Positions 1 through 9,027 of a stretch of DNA of 64,000 nucleotides are shown piece after piece. Location of the stretch: positions 124,001-188,000 of the forward strand of contig NZ_JABMJG010000010.1 in the NCBI RefSeq assembly GCF_013376045.1. Reading direction: 5' to 3'. Every line of letters starts with the position of its first letter. Positions within the stretch are counted from its first letter, which is position 1. This DNA is from Variovorax sp. SG517. GTDB taxonomy: Bacteria > Pseudomonadota > Gammaproteobacteria > Burkholderiales > Burkholderiaceae_C. A model generated the notes under the pieces. The model searched no databases. It saw only the letters and a program-made list of their open reading frames with translations, and was not told the origin of the DNA. The translations under genes and the position numbers were made by a program.

Positions 1-810
1 CAGCAGCGTGCCGTCGGGGTGATAGGCGTGCACGCCGTCGAGCGCGCTGGTCCAGATGCGGCCTTCGGTGTCGAGGCGGAAGCCGTCGAACAGGCCGCTG
101 GTGCATTCGGCGAAGACCTCGCCGCCGCTCAGGCTGCGCCCGTCGGCGCCCACCTTGAACCTGCGGATGTGCCGCGGACCATCGGGCGCATGGCTCGCGC
201 CCGTGTCGGCGATGTACAGCAGCGACTCGTCGGGCGAGAAGGCCAGTCCGTTGGGCTTCACGAAATCGTCGGCCATCAGCTCGACCTCGCCGCGTTGCGG
301 ATCGATGCGGTAGACATGGCACGCGCCGATCTCGCTCTCGGCCTTCAGGCCTTCGTAGTCGGAGAGGATGCCGTAGCTCGGGTCTGTGAACCACACGGCG
401 CCGTCCGAGTGCACCACCACGTCATTGGGCGAGTTGAGCCGCTTGCCGTTCCAGTGCGAGGCCAGCACGGTGATCGTGCCGTCATGCTCGGTGCGCGTCA
501 CTCGCCGCGTGAGGTGCTCGCAGCTCACCAGCCGACCTTCGCGGTCGACCGTGTTGCCGTTGGTGTTGTCCGATGGCTCGCGGAAAGTGCCCACCGTGCC
601 GTTGAACTCGTCGAAGCGCAGCATGCGGTTGTTCGGAATGTCCGACCACACCAGCGTGCGGTGCGCCGCGAACCACGCGGGGCCCTCGCACCAGCGCGCG
701 CCGGTCCACAAGCGCTGCACGCGCTCGGGGCCGGGGATGCAGCCCTTGAAGCGCGGGTCAAGCTGCTCGAAGCCGGTGCCTTCGAGAAAGCCGAAGGGAA
801 GAGTTGCCAT
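1..810 (-). CDS. SMP-30/gluconolactonase family lactonase (3' end cut by window edge)
   Basis: The minus-strand frame runs from ATG at 810 to the window edge with 270 codons and no stop, so the C-terminus lies outside. The translation has the SMP-30/gluconolactonase/LRE beta-propeller features: an EGP motif early (metal-ligand Glu), SPNDVV in the middle (ligand Asn) and FSPDES near residue 200. The family hydrolyses sugar lactones using a divalent metal. It lies 31 bp after the UxaA-type dehydratase gene on the same strand and is probably co-transcribed, fitting a sugar oxidation route (sugar, lactone, aldonate, dehydration). The exact sugar cannot be read from the sequence. Confidence 0.88.
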   Translation of the reverse strand, partial: MATLPFGFLEGTGFEQLDPRFKGCIPGPERVQRLWTGARWCEGPAWFAAHRTLVWSDIPNNRMLRFDEFNGTVGTFREPSDNTNGNTVDREGRLVSCEHLTRRVTRTEHDGTITVLASHWNGKRLNSPNDVVVHSDGAVWFTDPSYGILSDYEGLKAESEIGACHVYRIDPQRGEVELMADDFVKPNGLAFSPDESLLYIADTGASHAPDGPRHIRRFKVGADGRSLSGGEVFAECTSGLFDGFRLDTEGRIWTSALDGVHAYHPDGTLL

Positions 811-841
811 GCCGTTCCTCGTCGTCGATGGGTTCAGTCGG

Positions 842-2368
842 TCACATCACCGCGCCGACCTGCCACGGCACGAACTCGTTCTGGCCGTAGCCGTGCTGTT
901 CGCTCTTCGACTGCGCGCCCGATGCGGTCGCGAGCACCAGCTCGAAGATGCGCTGGCCCATCTCCTGGATCGTCGCCGTGCCGTCCACGATCTCGCCGCA
1001 GTTGATGTCCATGTCCTCCTCCTGCCGCTGCCAAAGCGCCGAGTTGGTCGCGAGCTTGAGCGAAGGCGAGGGCGCGCAGCCATAGGCCGAGCCGCGCCCG
1101 GTGGTGAAGCAGATCAGGTTGGCGCCGCCGGCCACCTGGCCGGTGGCGCTCACCGGGTCGTAGCCGGGCGTATCCATGTAGACGAAGCCGTGCGCGGTGA
1201 CGGGCTCGGCGTATTCGTACACCGCCTCGAGGTTGCTGGTGCCGCCCTTGGCGACCGCGCCCAGCGACTTCTCGAGGATGGTGGTGAGCCCGCCCGCCTT
1301 GTTGCCCGGCGAGGGGTTGTTGTTCATTTCGCCCTCGTTGATGGCGGTGTAGTGCTCCCACCACTTGATGCGGTCCACCAGCTTCTGGCCGACTTCGCGC
1401 TTCACCGCGCGGCGCGTGAGCAGGTGCTCGGCGCCGTACACCTCGGGCGTTTCGCTGAGGATGGCCGTGCCGCCGTGCGCCACCAGCAGGTCGACCGCCG
1501 CGCCCAGCGCCGGGTTGGCGCTGATGCCCGAGTAGCCGTCGGAACCGCCGCACTGCAGCCCGATCGTGATGTGCGCCGCGCTGCAGGGCTCGCGCTTCAC
1601 CGCGTTGGCGCGCGGCAGCATCTCGTTGATGAGCGCCACGCCCTTCTCGACCGTCTTGCGCGTGCCGCCCGTGTCCTGGATGTTGAAGGTGCGGAAGTTC
1701 TCGCCCTCGGCCAGGTGGCCGGTCGCGAGCCAGGCGTTGATCTGGTTGGCCTCGCAGCCCAGGCCCACCACCAGCACGCCCGCGAAGTTCGCATGCGTGG
1801 CATAGCCCGTGAGCGTGCGCTCCAGGATCTGCATGCCCAGGCCCTGAGTGTCCATGCCGCAGCCGGTGCCGTGCGTGAGCGCGATCACGCCGTCCACGTT
1901 GGGGAAGGCGGCCAGCGCCTGCGGGTTGGTCTTGCGCGAGAAGTGGTCGGCAATGGCGCGCGCGGCCGTGGCCGAGCAGTTCACGCTGGTCAGCACGCCG
2001 ATGTAGTTGCGCGTGGCCACGCGGCCGTCGGCGCGCTTGATGCCCATGAAGGTGGCTTCGCGCTTGGCGGGCGCGGGCTTCACGTCGGCGCCGAAGGCGT
2101 AGTCGCGTTCGAAGTCTCCCTTGTCGGGGCCCATGTCGAGGTTCTGCGTGTGCACGTGCTCCCCGGCGGCGATGGGGCGGCTCGCGAAGCCGATGATCTG
2201 GTTGTAGCGGCGCACCGGCTCGCCCTGCGCGATGTCGCGCATCGCGATCTTGTGGCCCGGCGGTATCAGTCCGCGCACGGCCACGCCTTCGACGACGGCG
2301 CCGCCGAGCAGCTGTGAGCGCGCGATGACGACGTCGTCGGCGGGGTGGAGGCGGATGTAGGGCGTCAT
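842..2368 (-). CDS. UxaA-family altronate/galactarate dehydratase-type hydro-lyase
   Basis: 508 residues. Residues 1-75 form an SAF-like N-terminal domain and about 115-508 the D-galactarate/altronate dehydratase core, including a TGCGMDTQG segment and the GGSDGYSG motif. Full-length single-chain members dehydrate sugar acids to 2-keto-3-deoxy acids with a metal cofactor in the cytoplasm. The gene sits between an FCD-type GntR gene upstream and a lactonase downstream on the same strand. With the divergent SDR and FAH-family genes this suggests a non-phosphorylative sugar-acid pathway. Substrate (altronate, galactarate, L-galactonate or fuconate-like) is undetermined. Confidence 0.88.
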   Translation of the reverse strand: MTPYIRLHPADDVVIARSQLLGGAVVEGVAVRGLIPPGHKIAMRDIAQGEPVRRYNQIIGFASRPIAAGEHVHTQNLDMGPDKGDFERDYAFGADVKPAPAKREATFMGIKRADGRVATRNYIGVLTSVNCSATAARAIADHFSRKTNPQALAAFPNVDGVIALTHGTGCGMDTQGLGMQILERTLTGYATHANFAGVLVVGLGCEANQINAWLATGHLAEGENFRTFNIQDTGGTRKTVEKGVALINEMLPRANAVKREPCSAAHITIGLQCGGSDGYSGISANPALGAAVDLLVAHGGTAILSETPEVYGAEHLLTRRAVKREVGQKLVDRIKWWEHYTAINEGEMNNNPSPGNKAGGLTTILEKSLGAVAKGGTSNLEAVYEYAEPVTAHGFVYMDTPGYDPVSATGQVAGGANLICFTTGRGSAYGCAPSPSLKLATNSALWQRQEEDMDINCGEIVDGTATIQEMGQRIFELVLATASGAQSKSEQHGYGQNEFVPWQVGAVM

Positions 2369-2401
2369 CGTGGGGTTCTTCTCGTGTTCAGGAGGCTGGA
2401 T

Positions 2402-3118
2402 TCAGGAAGCCTTTGTGCGGCGCCAGCTCGCGCTGAACCGCTGGTGGAACTTGTCCATGTGTTCGTGCATGGCGCTGCGCGCGGCAGCCGGGTCGCGCGC
2501 GGCGATGGCGTCGAGGATCAGTTCGTGCTCGCCGATGGCCGCCTGCCACGACTCCATCGTCTCGAAGTAATCGATCATGCGGGCGAAGATGGCCCCGTGG
2601 CGCGACTCCCAGAAGCCCTGCACCGTCTCGGTCAGAACCACGTTGTCGCAGGCGTTGACGATGGCCAGGTGGAAGGCGCGGTCGCCCTCGTGCGGCACCT
2701 CGCCGCCCGCGGCCAGCTCGCGCATCATGCGGATCGCGCGGCGCATGGCGTCCACGTCCTTGCGCTTGCCGTGCTGGGCCGCGGTGGCGGCTGTCTCGCC
2801 TTCCACCATGCGGCGCGCGCGGATGATCTCCAGCGGCCCCCATTCGATGCCCGCCGCGCCGTTGGCCGGCGGCGGCGTGCGCTGCGAGCGGTCGAGCACG
2901 TAGACGCCCGAGCCGGTGCGCACCTCGACCCAGCCCTCCACCTCCAGCGCGATCAGCGCCTCGCGCACCGACGGCCGGCTCACGCCCAGCTGCCGGGCCA
3001 GGTCGCGCTCGGCGGGAATGCGCGCGCCCACCGCGAATTCGCCCTTGCCGATGAGCTCGCGCAGCTGTTCGGCGATCTGGCGGTACAGGCGCTGGGGTTC
3101 GAGGGTCTGGATCGGCAC
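2402..3118 (-). CDS. FadR/FCD-type GntR transcriptional regulator
   Basis: 238 residues from the proposed GTG at 3118. N-terminal winged HTH of GntR type (IPAERDLARQLGVSRPSVREAL), then an all-helical FCD ligand domain with the metal-binding pattern seen in the family (RRMVEGE, DRAFHLAI, EHELILDAI, HEHM). The frame stays open far upstream, so an ATG at 3208 is also possible and would add 30 residues. GTG is preferred because it gives the normal FCD length and leaves the 3168-3198 palindrome outside the gene. Neither start has a clear Shine-Dalgarno. It is divergent from the SDR/FAH pair and precedes the dehydratase/lactonase genes, so it is probably the local repressor responding to a sugar acid. 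Confidence 0.87.
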   Translation of the reverse strand: MPIQTLEPQRLYRQIAEQLRELIGKGEFAVGARIPAERDLARQLGVSRPSVREALIALEVEGWVEVRTGSGVYVLDRSQRTPPPANGAAGIEWGPLEIIRARRMVEGETAATAAQHGKRKDVDAMRRAIRMMRELAAGGEVPHEGDRAFHLAIVNACDNVVLTETVQGFWESRHGAIFARMIDYFETMESWQAAIGEHELILDAIAARDPAAARSAMHEHMDKFHQRFSASWRRTKAS

Positions 3119-3167
3119 GGGTCGGGCGGAGGCGGGGAAGGAAAGGCGGACAGGGTTAAGGGTTGTC

Positions 3168-3198
3168 CTGAATTGGCCAAGTGGTAAGGCCAATTCAG
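3168..3198. promoter_or_regulatory. 11-bp-arm palindrome, probable GntR operator
   Basis: CTGAATTGGCC and GGCCAATTCAG are perfect inverted repeats around a 9-base centre (AAGTGGTAA). The site lies between the divergent GntR gene (start 3118) and the SDR gene (start 3266), where a shared operator is expected. Binding by this GntR protein is inference. Confidence 0.6.
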
Positions 3199-3265
3199 AA
3201 TACGCCATATCGCCCGCACCATCATCGGGCCTAACCCGAGGACGCGGCCCCAGGAGACGACCCAA

Positions 3266-4033
3266 TTGAACCAGCTCGACTTCAATGGCCGCCACGCGGT
3301 CGTCACCGGCGGCGCCACGGGGCTGGGCTTCGGCATCGCGCAGCGGCTGATCGCCTCGGGCGGCAGCGTCACGCTGTGGGATCGCGACGAGGAAGCAGCC
3401 GCGAAGGCCGCCGAATCGCTGGGCGCCAGGGCCTTCGCGCTGAAGGTCGACGTGTCGCAGCACGCCTCGGTCACCCAGGCCATCGCCGCCACGCTGGCGC
3501 ATGCGCCGCGCATCGACGCACTGGTCAACAGCGCCGGCATCACCGGCCCCAACACGAAGCTTTGGGACTACCCGGTGGACGCCTGGCGCGAGGTGATGGA
3601 GGTCAACATCAACGGCGTGTTCCTGTGCTGCCGCGAGGTGGTCGCGCAGATGCGCAGGCAGGGGCGGAGCAGCGAAGGCGGCGGCTACGGCCGCATCGTC
3701 AACATCGCCTCCGTGGCCGGCAAGGAGGGCAACCCCAACGCCAGTGCCTACAGCGCGAGCAAGGCGGCCGTCATCGGCCTGACCAAGTCGCTCGGCAAGG
3801 AGCTGGCCGACACCGGCATCCGCGTGAACTGCGTAACGCCCGCGGCGGTGAAGACGGCCATCTTCGATCAGATGACGCCCGAGCACATCGCCTTCATGCT
3901 CTCGAAGATCCCCATGGGCCACTTCGGCACGGTGGAAGAGGTGGCCGCGATGGTCGGCTGGCTCTGCACGGAAGACTGCTCTTTCTCCACCGGCGCCGTG
4001 TTCGACCTCTCGGGCGGCCGCTCGACATACTGA
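3266..4033 (+). CDS. SDR family NAD(P)-dependent oxidoreductase
   Basis: 255 residues, starting at TTG 3266 with AGGAGA about 8 bases upstream. Classical short-chain dehydrogenase: TGGATGLGFGIA cofactor loop, NSAGITG in place of NNAG, catalytic Ser in NIASVAGKEG and YSASKAA active site (Tyr-xxx-Lys). An acidic residue after beta-2 (LWDRD) suggests NAD preference. Followed 57 bp later by an FAH-family hydrolase on the same strand and divergent from the sugar-acid dehydratase genes. The likely job is oxidation of a 2-keto-3-deoxy sugar acid, as in the diketo-hydrolase routes for L-fucose and L-rhamnose; the substrate is inferred from context. Confidence 0.9.
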   Translation: MNQLDFNGRHAVVTGGATGLGFGIAQRLIASGGSVTLWDRDEEAAAKAAESLGARAFALKVDVSQHASVTQAIAATLAHAPRIDALVNSAGITGPNTKLWDYPVDAWREVMEVNINGVFLCCREVVAQMRRQGRSSEGGGYGRIVNIASVAGKEGNPNASAYSASKAAVIGLTKSLGKELADTGIRVNCVTPAAVKTAIFDQMTPEHIAFMLSKIPMGHFGTVEEVAAMVGWLCTEDCSFSTGAVFDLSGGRSTY

Positions 4034-4090
4034 CCGGGCGGGCCCTCTCATCCCACACACTTCCGAATTCCAACGCACTGAAAGGAAAGC

Positions 4091-4939
4091 ATGAAACTCG
4101 TCCGCTACGGCAACCCCGGCAAGGAAAAGCCCGGCCTCATCGATGACAACGGCCAGCTGCGCGACCTGAGCGCCATCGTCAAGGACATCGGCCCAGAGCA
4201 GCTCGGCGACGCCGCGCTCGCCAAGCTGCGCAAGCAGAAGATCGACAAGCTGCCGCTGGTCAAGGGCAAGCCGCGCTTCGGCTGCCCGGTGGCGAACGTG
4301 GGCAAGTTCATCGCCATCGGCCTGAACTATGCGGACCACGCCGCCGAATCCGGCCTGCCGGTGCCCAAGGAGCCCGTGGTGTTCACCAAGGCCAACAGCT
4401 GCATCCAGGGCCCGAACGACCCGGTGATGCTGCCCAAGGGCTCGGTCAAGACCGACTGGGAAGTCGAGCTCGGCGTGGTCATCGGCACCCGCGCGCGCTA
4501 CGTTCCGCAGAAGAGCGCGCTCGACTACGTGGCCGGCTACTGCACCATCAACGACATCAGCGAACGCGAATACCAGATCGAGCGCGGCGGCACCTGGGAC
4601 AAGGGCAAGGGCTGCGACACCTTCGGCCCCATCGGCCCCTGGCTGGTGACGCGCGACGACGTGCCCAACCCGCAGAAGCTGGCAATGTGGCTCGACCTGA
4701 ACGGCAAGCGCGTGCAGACCGGCAGCACCAAGACCATGATCTTCACCGTGGCCAAGATCGTGAGCTACGTGAGCCAGTTCATGACGCTGATGCCGGGCGA
4801 CATCATCACCACCGGCACGCCCCCGGGCGTGGGTATGGGCATGAAGCCGCCGCTCTTCCTGAAGAAGGGCGACGTGATGACGCTGGGCATCGAGGGCCTG
4901 GGCGACCAGCGCCAGGAAGTGATTCCCTTCAAGCTCTGA
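4091..4939 (+). CDS. Fumarylacetoacetate hydrolase (FAH) family protein, 2,4-diketo-3-deoxy-acid hydrolase type
   Basis: 282 residues, ATG preceded by AAAGGAAAG. The FAH fold covers about residues 70-280, with the metal site ExE...D pattern (DWEVELGVVIG) and the conserved GDIITTGTPPGVG loop. The N-terminal part (MKLVRYG) matches the family that includes ureidoglycolate-lyase-annotated proteins and 2,4-diketo-3-deoxy-L-fuconate/rhamnonate hydrolases. Placed after the SDR, it would cleave a diketo sugar acid to pyruvate and a second acid. The specific reaction is inferred from family and neighbourhood. A strong terminator follows at 4961. Confidence 0.88.
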   Translation: MKLVRYGNPGKEKPGLIDDNGQLRDLSAIVKDIGPEQLGDAALAKLRKQKIDKLPLVKGKPRFGCPVANVGKFIAIGLNYADHAAESGLPVPKEPVVFTKANSCIQGPNDPVMLPKGSVKTDWEVELGVVIGTRARYVPQKSALDYVAGYCTINDISEREYQIERGGTWDKGKGCDTFGPIGPWLVTRDDVPNPQKLAMWLDLNGKRVQTGSTKTMIFTVAKIVSYVSQFMTLMPGDIITTGTPPGVGMGMKPPLFLKKGDVMTLGIEGLGDQRQEVIPFKL

Positions 4940-4960
4940 GGCCCGCAGCCTCTTTTCACG

Positions 4961-4985
4961 AAAGGCGCCTCTGGCGCCTTTTTTT
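4961..4985 (+). terminator. Rho-independent terminator after the SDR-FAH operon
   Basis: AAAGGCGCC / GGCGCCTTT stem with a TCT loop runs straight into a T tract, 22 bases after the FAH stop codon. Confidence 0.85.
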
Positions 4986-5039
4986 GCGGTTTTAAATGTC
5001 CCATTGACAGAACATTGAAACTGCAAAAACATCAAAGGC

Positions 5040-5828
5040 ATGTCGCAGATGCCTTTGCCGAAATACCACCAGATCTATCTGGTGCTGCGTGAGCAGCTGC
5101 ACGAAGGCCGCTTTGCGGAAGGCCTTCCCGGCGAACTGGCGCTGATGGGGCAGTTCAACGTGGCGCGCGTCACCGTGCGCCGCGCACTCGAGCAACTGGC
5201 TTCCGAAGGGCTCATCGAACGCAATCCCGGGCGCCGCACGCGCGCGGTGCCGCCGGCCGGCGGCGAAGGCCCGGGCAACAGAAGCATGGAGCGCGCCAAC
5301 CTGCGCGGCCTGCTCGAGAACCTGGTCACCATGGGCCTGCACACCTCGGTCAAGGTGATCGAGGTGGCCACCATCACGGCATCCACGCAAGTGGCCGAGG
5401 CGCTGCAGCTGCAGCTCGGCGACGCGGTGCAGAAGGCGGTTCGCGTGCGCTCCACCAAGGAAGGGCCGCTCTCGCACATCACGACCTATGTGCCCGACAC
5501 CATCGCGCGCCGCTTCGGCCGCCGCGAGCTGTCGAAGAAGCCCATCTTGGTGCTGCTGGAGGAATCGGGCGTGAAGGTAGGGCGCGCCCACCAGACCATT
5601 TCCGCCCGGCTGGCCGACAACGTGCTCGCGCAGCACCTCGATGTCTCCGTCGGCTCGGCCCTGCTCGCGGTGCGCCGCCTGATCTACGACGAGGACGAGC
5701 GGCCCGTGCAGTGGCTGCACGGCTTCTACCGCCCCGACCGCTACACCTATGAAATGCAGCTCTCCCGCGTGGGCAGCATCGACGCGAAGGTGTGGGTCAG
5801 CAAGGACGTGTCAGCCCAGTTCAACTGA
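5040..5828 (+). CDS. GntR/HutC-family regulator with UTRA ligand domain
   Basis: 262 residues if the first ATG (5040) is used. A second in-frame ATG at 5049 has better spacing to AAAGG at 5034-5038. The N-terminal winged HTH includes FNVARVTVRRALEQLASEGLIERNPGRR; the UTRA domain spans about 90-255. HutC-type members are usually repressors released by a pathway metabolite. It is the first gene of the long co-directional catabolic operon and ends 19 bases before the ABC binding-protein gene. It is therefore the best candidate regulator of the whole 5.8-19.9 kb cluster. Confidence 0.9.
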   Translation: MSQMPLPKYHQIYLVLREQLHEGRFAEGLPGELALMGQFNVARVTVRRALEQLASEGLIERNPGRRTRAVPPAGGEGPGNRSMERANLRGLLENLVTMGLHTSVKVIEVATITASTQVAEALQLQLGDAVQKAVRVRSTKEGPLSHITTYVPDTIARRFGRRELSKKPILVLLEESGVKVGRAHQTISARLADNVLAQHLDVSVGSALLAVRRLIYDEDERPVQWLHGFYRPDRYTYEMQLSRVGSIDAKVWVSKDVSAQFN

Positions 5829-5847
5829 AGAGAAAAAGGAAAGCCCC

Positions 5848-7050
5848 ATGCAGAACCGCCGCAGTTTCGTGTCCCGCTCGGCCGCGCTGGCCACCGCCGT
5901 CGCCTTCCCACTCGTGGCCGGCGCGCAGCCCAAGACCGTCAAGGTGGGCGTGCTGCACCCGGTCACCGGCGCGCTGGCCTATTCGGGCCAGCAGTGCCGC
6001 CTGGGCGCGCTCATGGCCATCGAGGACATCAACGCGGCGGGCGGCATCAGGTCGCTCGGCGGCGCGAAGCTCGAGGCCCTGCTGGGCGACGCGCAGTCGC
6101 AGCCGCAGGCCGGCGCGGCCGAGGTCGAGAAGATGAACGAGGCCGGCGTGTCGGCCATCGTGGGCGCCTTCGCTTCCGCCATCTGCCTGGCCACCACGCA
6201 GGCCGCGGCCAAGTACAACCTGCCGCACGTGGTCGACGTGGGCGTGGCCGACCAGATCGTCGAGCGCGGCCTGAAGAACACCTTCCGCTTCGGGCCCGGC
6301 TACAAGAAGTCGACCGAGGTGGCCATGGCCAACCTGCTGGTGCTCAACAAGGCCGCGGGCAGCCCCGCCAAGACGGTGATGATCATCCACGAGGAGTCGC
6401 TGTTCGGCGCGGGCACCGCGCAGCTGCTGTCGCGCGAGCTGCCGGGCTACGGCTTCGAGGTGAAGGAGGTGGTGAAGCACGCCAACCCCACCCGCGACTT
6501 CAACAACATCGTGCTGCGCATGAAGTCGGTCAACCCCGACATCGTGATTCCCGCCAACTACTACAACGAGTACGCGCTGCTGGTGCGCACCATGCAGCAG
6601 CAGAAGGTGGTGCCCAAGGCGATCTTCTCGGTGCTGGGCGGCGCGGCGTCGAGCTACAAGTTCGTGAAGGAATTTCCGGAAGCGGCCAACGGCATCATCG
6701 ACTGCAACCACTGGTTCAACCCGAAGGACAAGCGCTCGCAGGAGCTGCGCAAGCGCGTGGAGGCCAAGGGCCAGTTCTTCAGCTACGAGGTGTTCATGAC
6801 CTACACCTCGATGTGGCTGCTGGCCGATGCCATCGAGCGCGCGAAGTCCGCCGAGCGCGCGGCCATCATCGACGCGCTGGAGAAGAGCACCTTCTCCAAC
6901 CACATCATGCCGTACGGCCCCACCCGGTTCGTCAACGGCCAGAACGAAGGCGCGCAGCCGCTCATGACGCAGGTGGTGAAGAACGACATCAAGGTCATCA
7001 TCCCGCGCGACTACCGCGAGACCGACCCGGTCTTCCCGCTGAAGGCCTGA
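5848..7050 (+). CDS. Branched-chain amino acid-type ABC transporter substrate-binding protein
   Basis: 400 residues from ATG 5848 (AAAAAGGAAAG upstream). The N-terminus (RRSFVSRSA followed by a hydrophobic stretch ending AGA) looks like a twin-arginine or Sec signal. The mature part begins KTVKVGVLHPVTGALAYSG, typical of Peripla_BP_6 proteins of the LivJ/urea/amide group, with ligand-loop features such as GAFASAICLATTQAA. The livHMGF genes follow in order, so this is the periplasmic receptor of that importer. Such systems import diverse acids and amides in this bacterial group, so leucine should not be assumed as ligand. Confidence 0.9.
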   Translation: MQNRRSFVSRSAALATAVAFPLVAGAQPKTVKVGVLHPVTGALAYSGQQCRLGALMAIEDINAAGGIRSLGGAKLEALLGDAQSQPQAGAAEVEKMNEAGVSAIVGAFASAICLATTQAAAKYNLPHVVDVGVADQIVERGLKNTFRFGPGYKKSTEVAMANLLVLNKAAGSPAKTVMIIHEESLFGAGTAQLLSRELPGYGFEVKEVVKHANPTRDFNNIVLRMKSVNPDIVIPANYYNEYALLVRTMQQQKVVPKAIFSVLGGAASSYKFVKEFPEAANGIIDCNHWFNPKDKRSQELRKRVEAKGQFFSYEVFMTYTSMWLLADAIERAKSAERAAIIDALEKSTFSNHIMPYGPTRFVNGQNEGAQPLMTQVVKNDIKVIIPRDYRETDPVFPLKA

Positions 7051-7177
7051 CGCCGGGCCGAGACGAGGCACCACCCATGAAGCGCTTCGACGGATTCCGG
7101 ACACGCCCGGAGTCCGGTGGAGCGGCACGCCCACGCAAGACGTACAGCCAGGAAAGCGACCCAGCCGCCGCCAGCCA

Positions 7178-8050
7178 ATGCCAGACATCACCATACTTTT
7201 CCCGTCGGTCCTGAACGGCCTCACGACCGGCGCCGTGTACGCGCTGATCGCGGTCGGGCTCACGCTGATCTACGGCGTGCTGCACATCATCAACTTCGCG
7301 CACGGTGCGAGCCTGATGCTGGCGCTCTACGCGGTGTACTTCCTGAAGGAGCGCTGGGGCATCGATCCCTACCTGGCGCTGCCCATCGCCGTTGCGGGCA
7401 TGTTCGCGCTCGGCTATGCGCTGCAGCGCGTGGTCATCAACCGAGCGGGCCATGGCAAGGACGAGAACATCCTGCTGGCCACGCTCGGCATCGCCATCGT
7501 CATGGAGAACCTGGCGCTGCTGTTCTTCAAGTCCGACACGCGCAGCATCGACACTGCCTACTCGCTGAGCACCGTGGCCATCGGCCCCGCGATGATCGCC
7601 GTGCCCAAGCTCGTCGCCTTCGCCGGCGCGCTGGCGGTGTCGGGCATCCTGTTCTGGATCATGGGCCGCACCGACCTGGGCCGCGCCATCCGCGCGGTGG
7701 CCAAGGAGAAAGAGGGCGCCAAGCTCATGGGCATCGACGTCGACCACGTCTACGCGATGAGCTTCGGCATCGGCCTCGCATGCCTGGGCGCCGCGGCCTG
7801 CTTCCTGCTGCCCGCGTACTACGTCAACCCGCAGGTGGGCAGCGGCTTCGTTCTGGTGGCCTTCACGATCGTGGTGCTGGGCGGCATGGGCAGCTTCGTG
7901 GGGGCGCTCGTCGGCGGCTTCCTGATCGGCGTGGTCGAGTCGCTCGGCGGGCTTTATCTGGGCGAGTCGCTGGGGCAGATCGGGATCTTCGCGATCTTCA
8001 TCGGCGTCGTGCTGTTCCGCCCGCAGGGCATGTTCGGAGCGAAAGCATGA
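7178..8050 (+). CDS. livH: Branched-chain-type ABC transporter permease LivH
   Basis: 290 residues with about eight hydrophobic segments. The opening (FPSVLNGLTTGAVYALIAVGLTLIYGVLHIINFAHG) is diagnostic for LivH permeases, and the cytoplasmic coupling region has RAVAKEKEGAKLMGID. The preceding 127-bp gap holds an imperfect hairpin around 7097-7120 but no recognisable gene. The stop overlaps the livM start (ATGA at 8047-8050), indicating translational coupling. Forms the inner-membrane channel with LivM. Confidence 0.93.
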   Translation: MPDITILFPSVLNGLTTGAVYALIAVGLTLIYGVLHIINFAHGASLMLALYAVYFLKERWGIDPYLALPIAVAGMFALGYALQRVVINRAGHGKDENILLATLGIAIVMENLALLFFKSDTRSIDTAYSLSTVAIGPAMIAVPKLVAFAGALAVSGILFWIMGRTDLGRAIRAVAKEKEGAKLMGIDVDHVYAMSFGIGLACLGAAACFLLPAYYVNPQVGSGFVLVAFTIVVLGGMGSFVGALVGGFLIGVVESLGGLYLGESLGQIGIFAIFIGVVLFRPQGMFGAKA

Positions 8051-9027
8051 GCGCGGGCATCAGGCAACTTGCGGGCATTGCGCTCTTCGCGGTCGTCATC
8101 GGCTGCGTGCCGTTCCTCACGCAGTCGGGCGTGATGCTCAACTTCGTGATGATGGCGCTCTATGCCACGCTCATCGCGCAGGCCTGGAACATCCTCGGCG
8201 GCTTCGGCGGGCAGTTCTCGTTCGGGCATGCGCTGTTCTTCGGCACGGGCGCCTACATCCAGGCCATCGCGCAGCTGCAGGGCGGCATCAACGCGTGGGT
8301 CGCGCTGCCGCTGGCCATTGCCGGCAGCGCGCTGGTGGGCCTGTTCGTCGGTGCGCTGACCTTCCGCTACGGGCTGAAGGGCTCCTACTTCGCGCTCGTC
8401 ACGCTGGCCTTCGCGGAGGTGTTCCGCATCCTCGCGACCTCGGTGTCGTTCACCGGCGGCGGCGTGGGCCTCATGGTGCCGCTGCGCGAGTCGGTGGCGA
8501 ACATGCAGTTTCCATCGCGCGCGGGCTACCTGTGGGTGGTGCTGGCGATGGTGGTCGTGGCGCTGCTGGTGACCTGGTGGCTGCGCAACGGCCGCTTCGG
8601 CGCCTACCTGCAGGCCGTGCGAGACAACGAGGATGCCGCGCGCGCCGTGGGCGTGAACCCTTTCCGCGTCAAGCTCGCGGCCATCGGCCTGTCGGCGGCC
8701 TTCATGGGCGCGGCAGGTGCCTTCTACGTGCAGGTGTTCCAGTACATCGACGCGGGCATCGCCTACGGCTCCGTCACCTCGGTCGAGGCGCTGGTCGCGG
8801 CCATCGTGGGCGGCATGGGCACGCTGTGGGGGCCGGTGCTGGGCGCGGCGGTGCTGCACCTGCTGTCGGACTTCACGCGCAACCTGTTCGGCGAGCTGCC
8901 GGGCATCAACATGGTCATCTACGGCACGGTGCTGGTGCTCATCGTGATCTTCCTGCCGCGCGGCGTGGCAGGGCTAGGGCTCTCGGTGCGGCAGCTGTGG
9001 AAGGCGAAGGGAGGCCGCGATGACTGA
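8047..9027 (+). CDS. livM: Branched-chain-type ABC transporter permease LivM
   Basis: 326 residues from the ATG that overlaps the livH stop. Strongly hydrophobic with the LivM hallmark regions AQAWNILGGFGGQFSFGHALFFG and AVRDNEDAARAVGVNPFRVKL (coupling helix) and GGMGTLWGPVLGA. The frame is open upstream of 8047, but that part is a shadow of livH. The end overlaps livG by 8 bases. Pairs with LivH in the inner membrane. Confidence 0.93.
   Translation: MSAGIRQLAGIALFAVVIGCVPFLTQSGVMLNFVMMALYATLIAQAWNILGGFGGQFSFGHALFFGTGAYIQAIAQLQGGINAWVALPLAIAGSALVGLFVGALTFRYGLKGSYFALVTLAFAEVFRILATSVSFTGGGVGLMVPLRESVANMQFPSRAGYLWVVLAMVVVALLVTWWLRNGRFGAYLQAVRDNEDAARAVGVNPFRVKLAAIGLSAAFMGAAGAFYVQVFQYIDAGIAYGSVTSVEALVAAIVGGMGTLWGPVLGAAVLHLLSDFTRNLFGELPGINMVIYGTVLVLIVIFLPRGVAGLGLSVRQLWKAKGGRDD

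Noticed and set aside
2402..5041. Very long minus-strand open frame (879 codons)
   Set aside because: Only its C-terminal ~238 codons match a family (FCD-GntR). The rest is antisense to the SDR and FAH genes and has composition typical of a GC-rich shadow frame.
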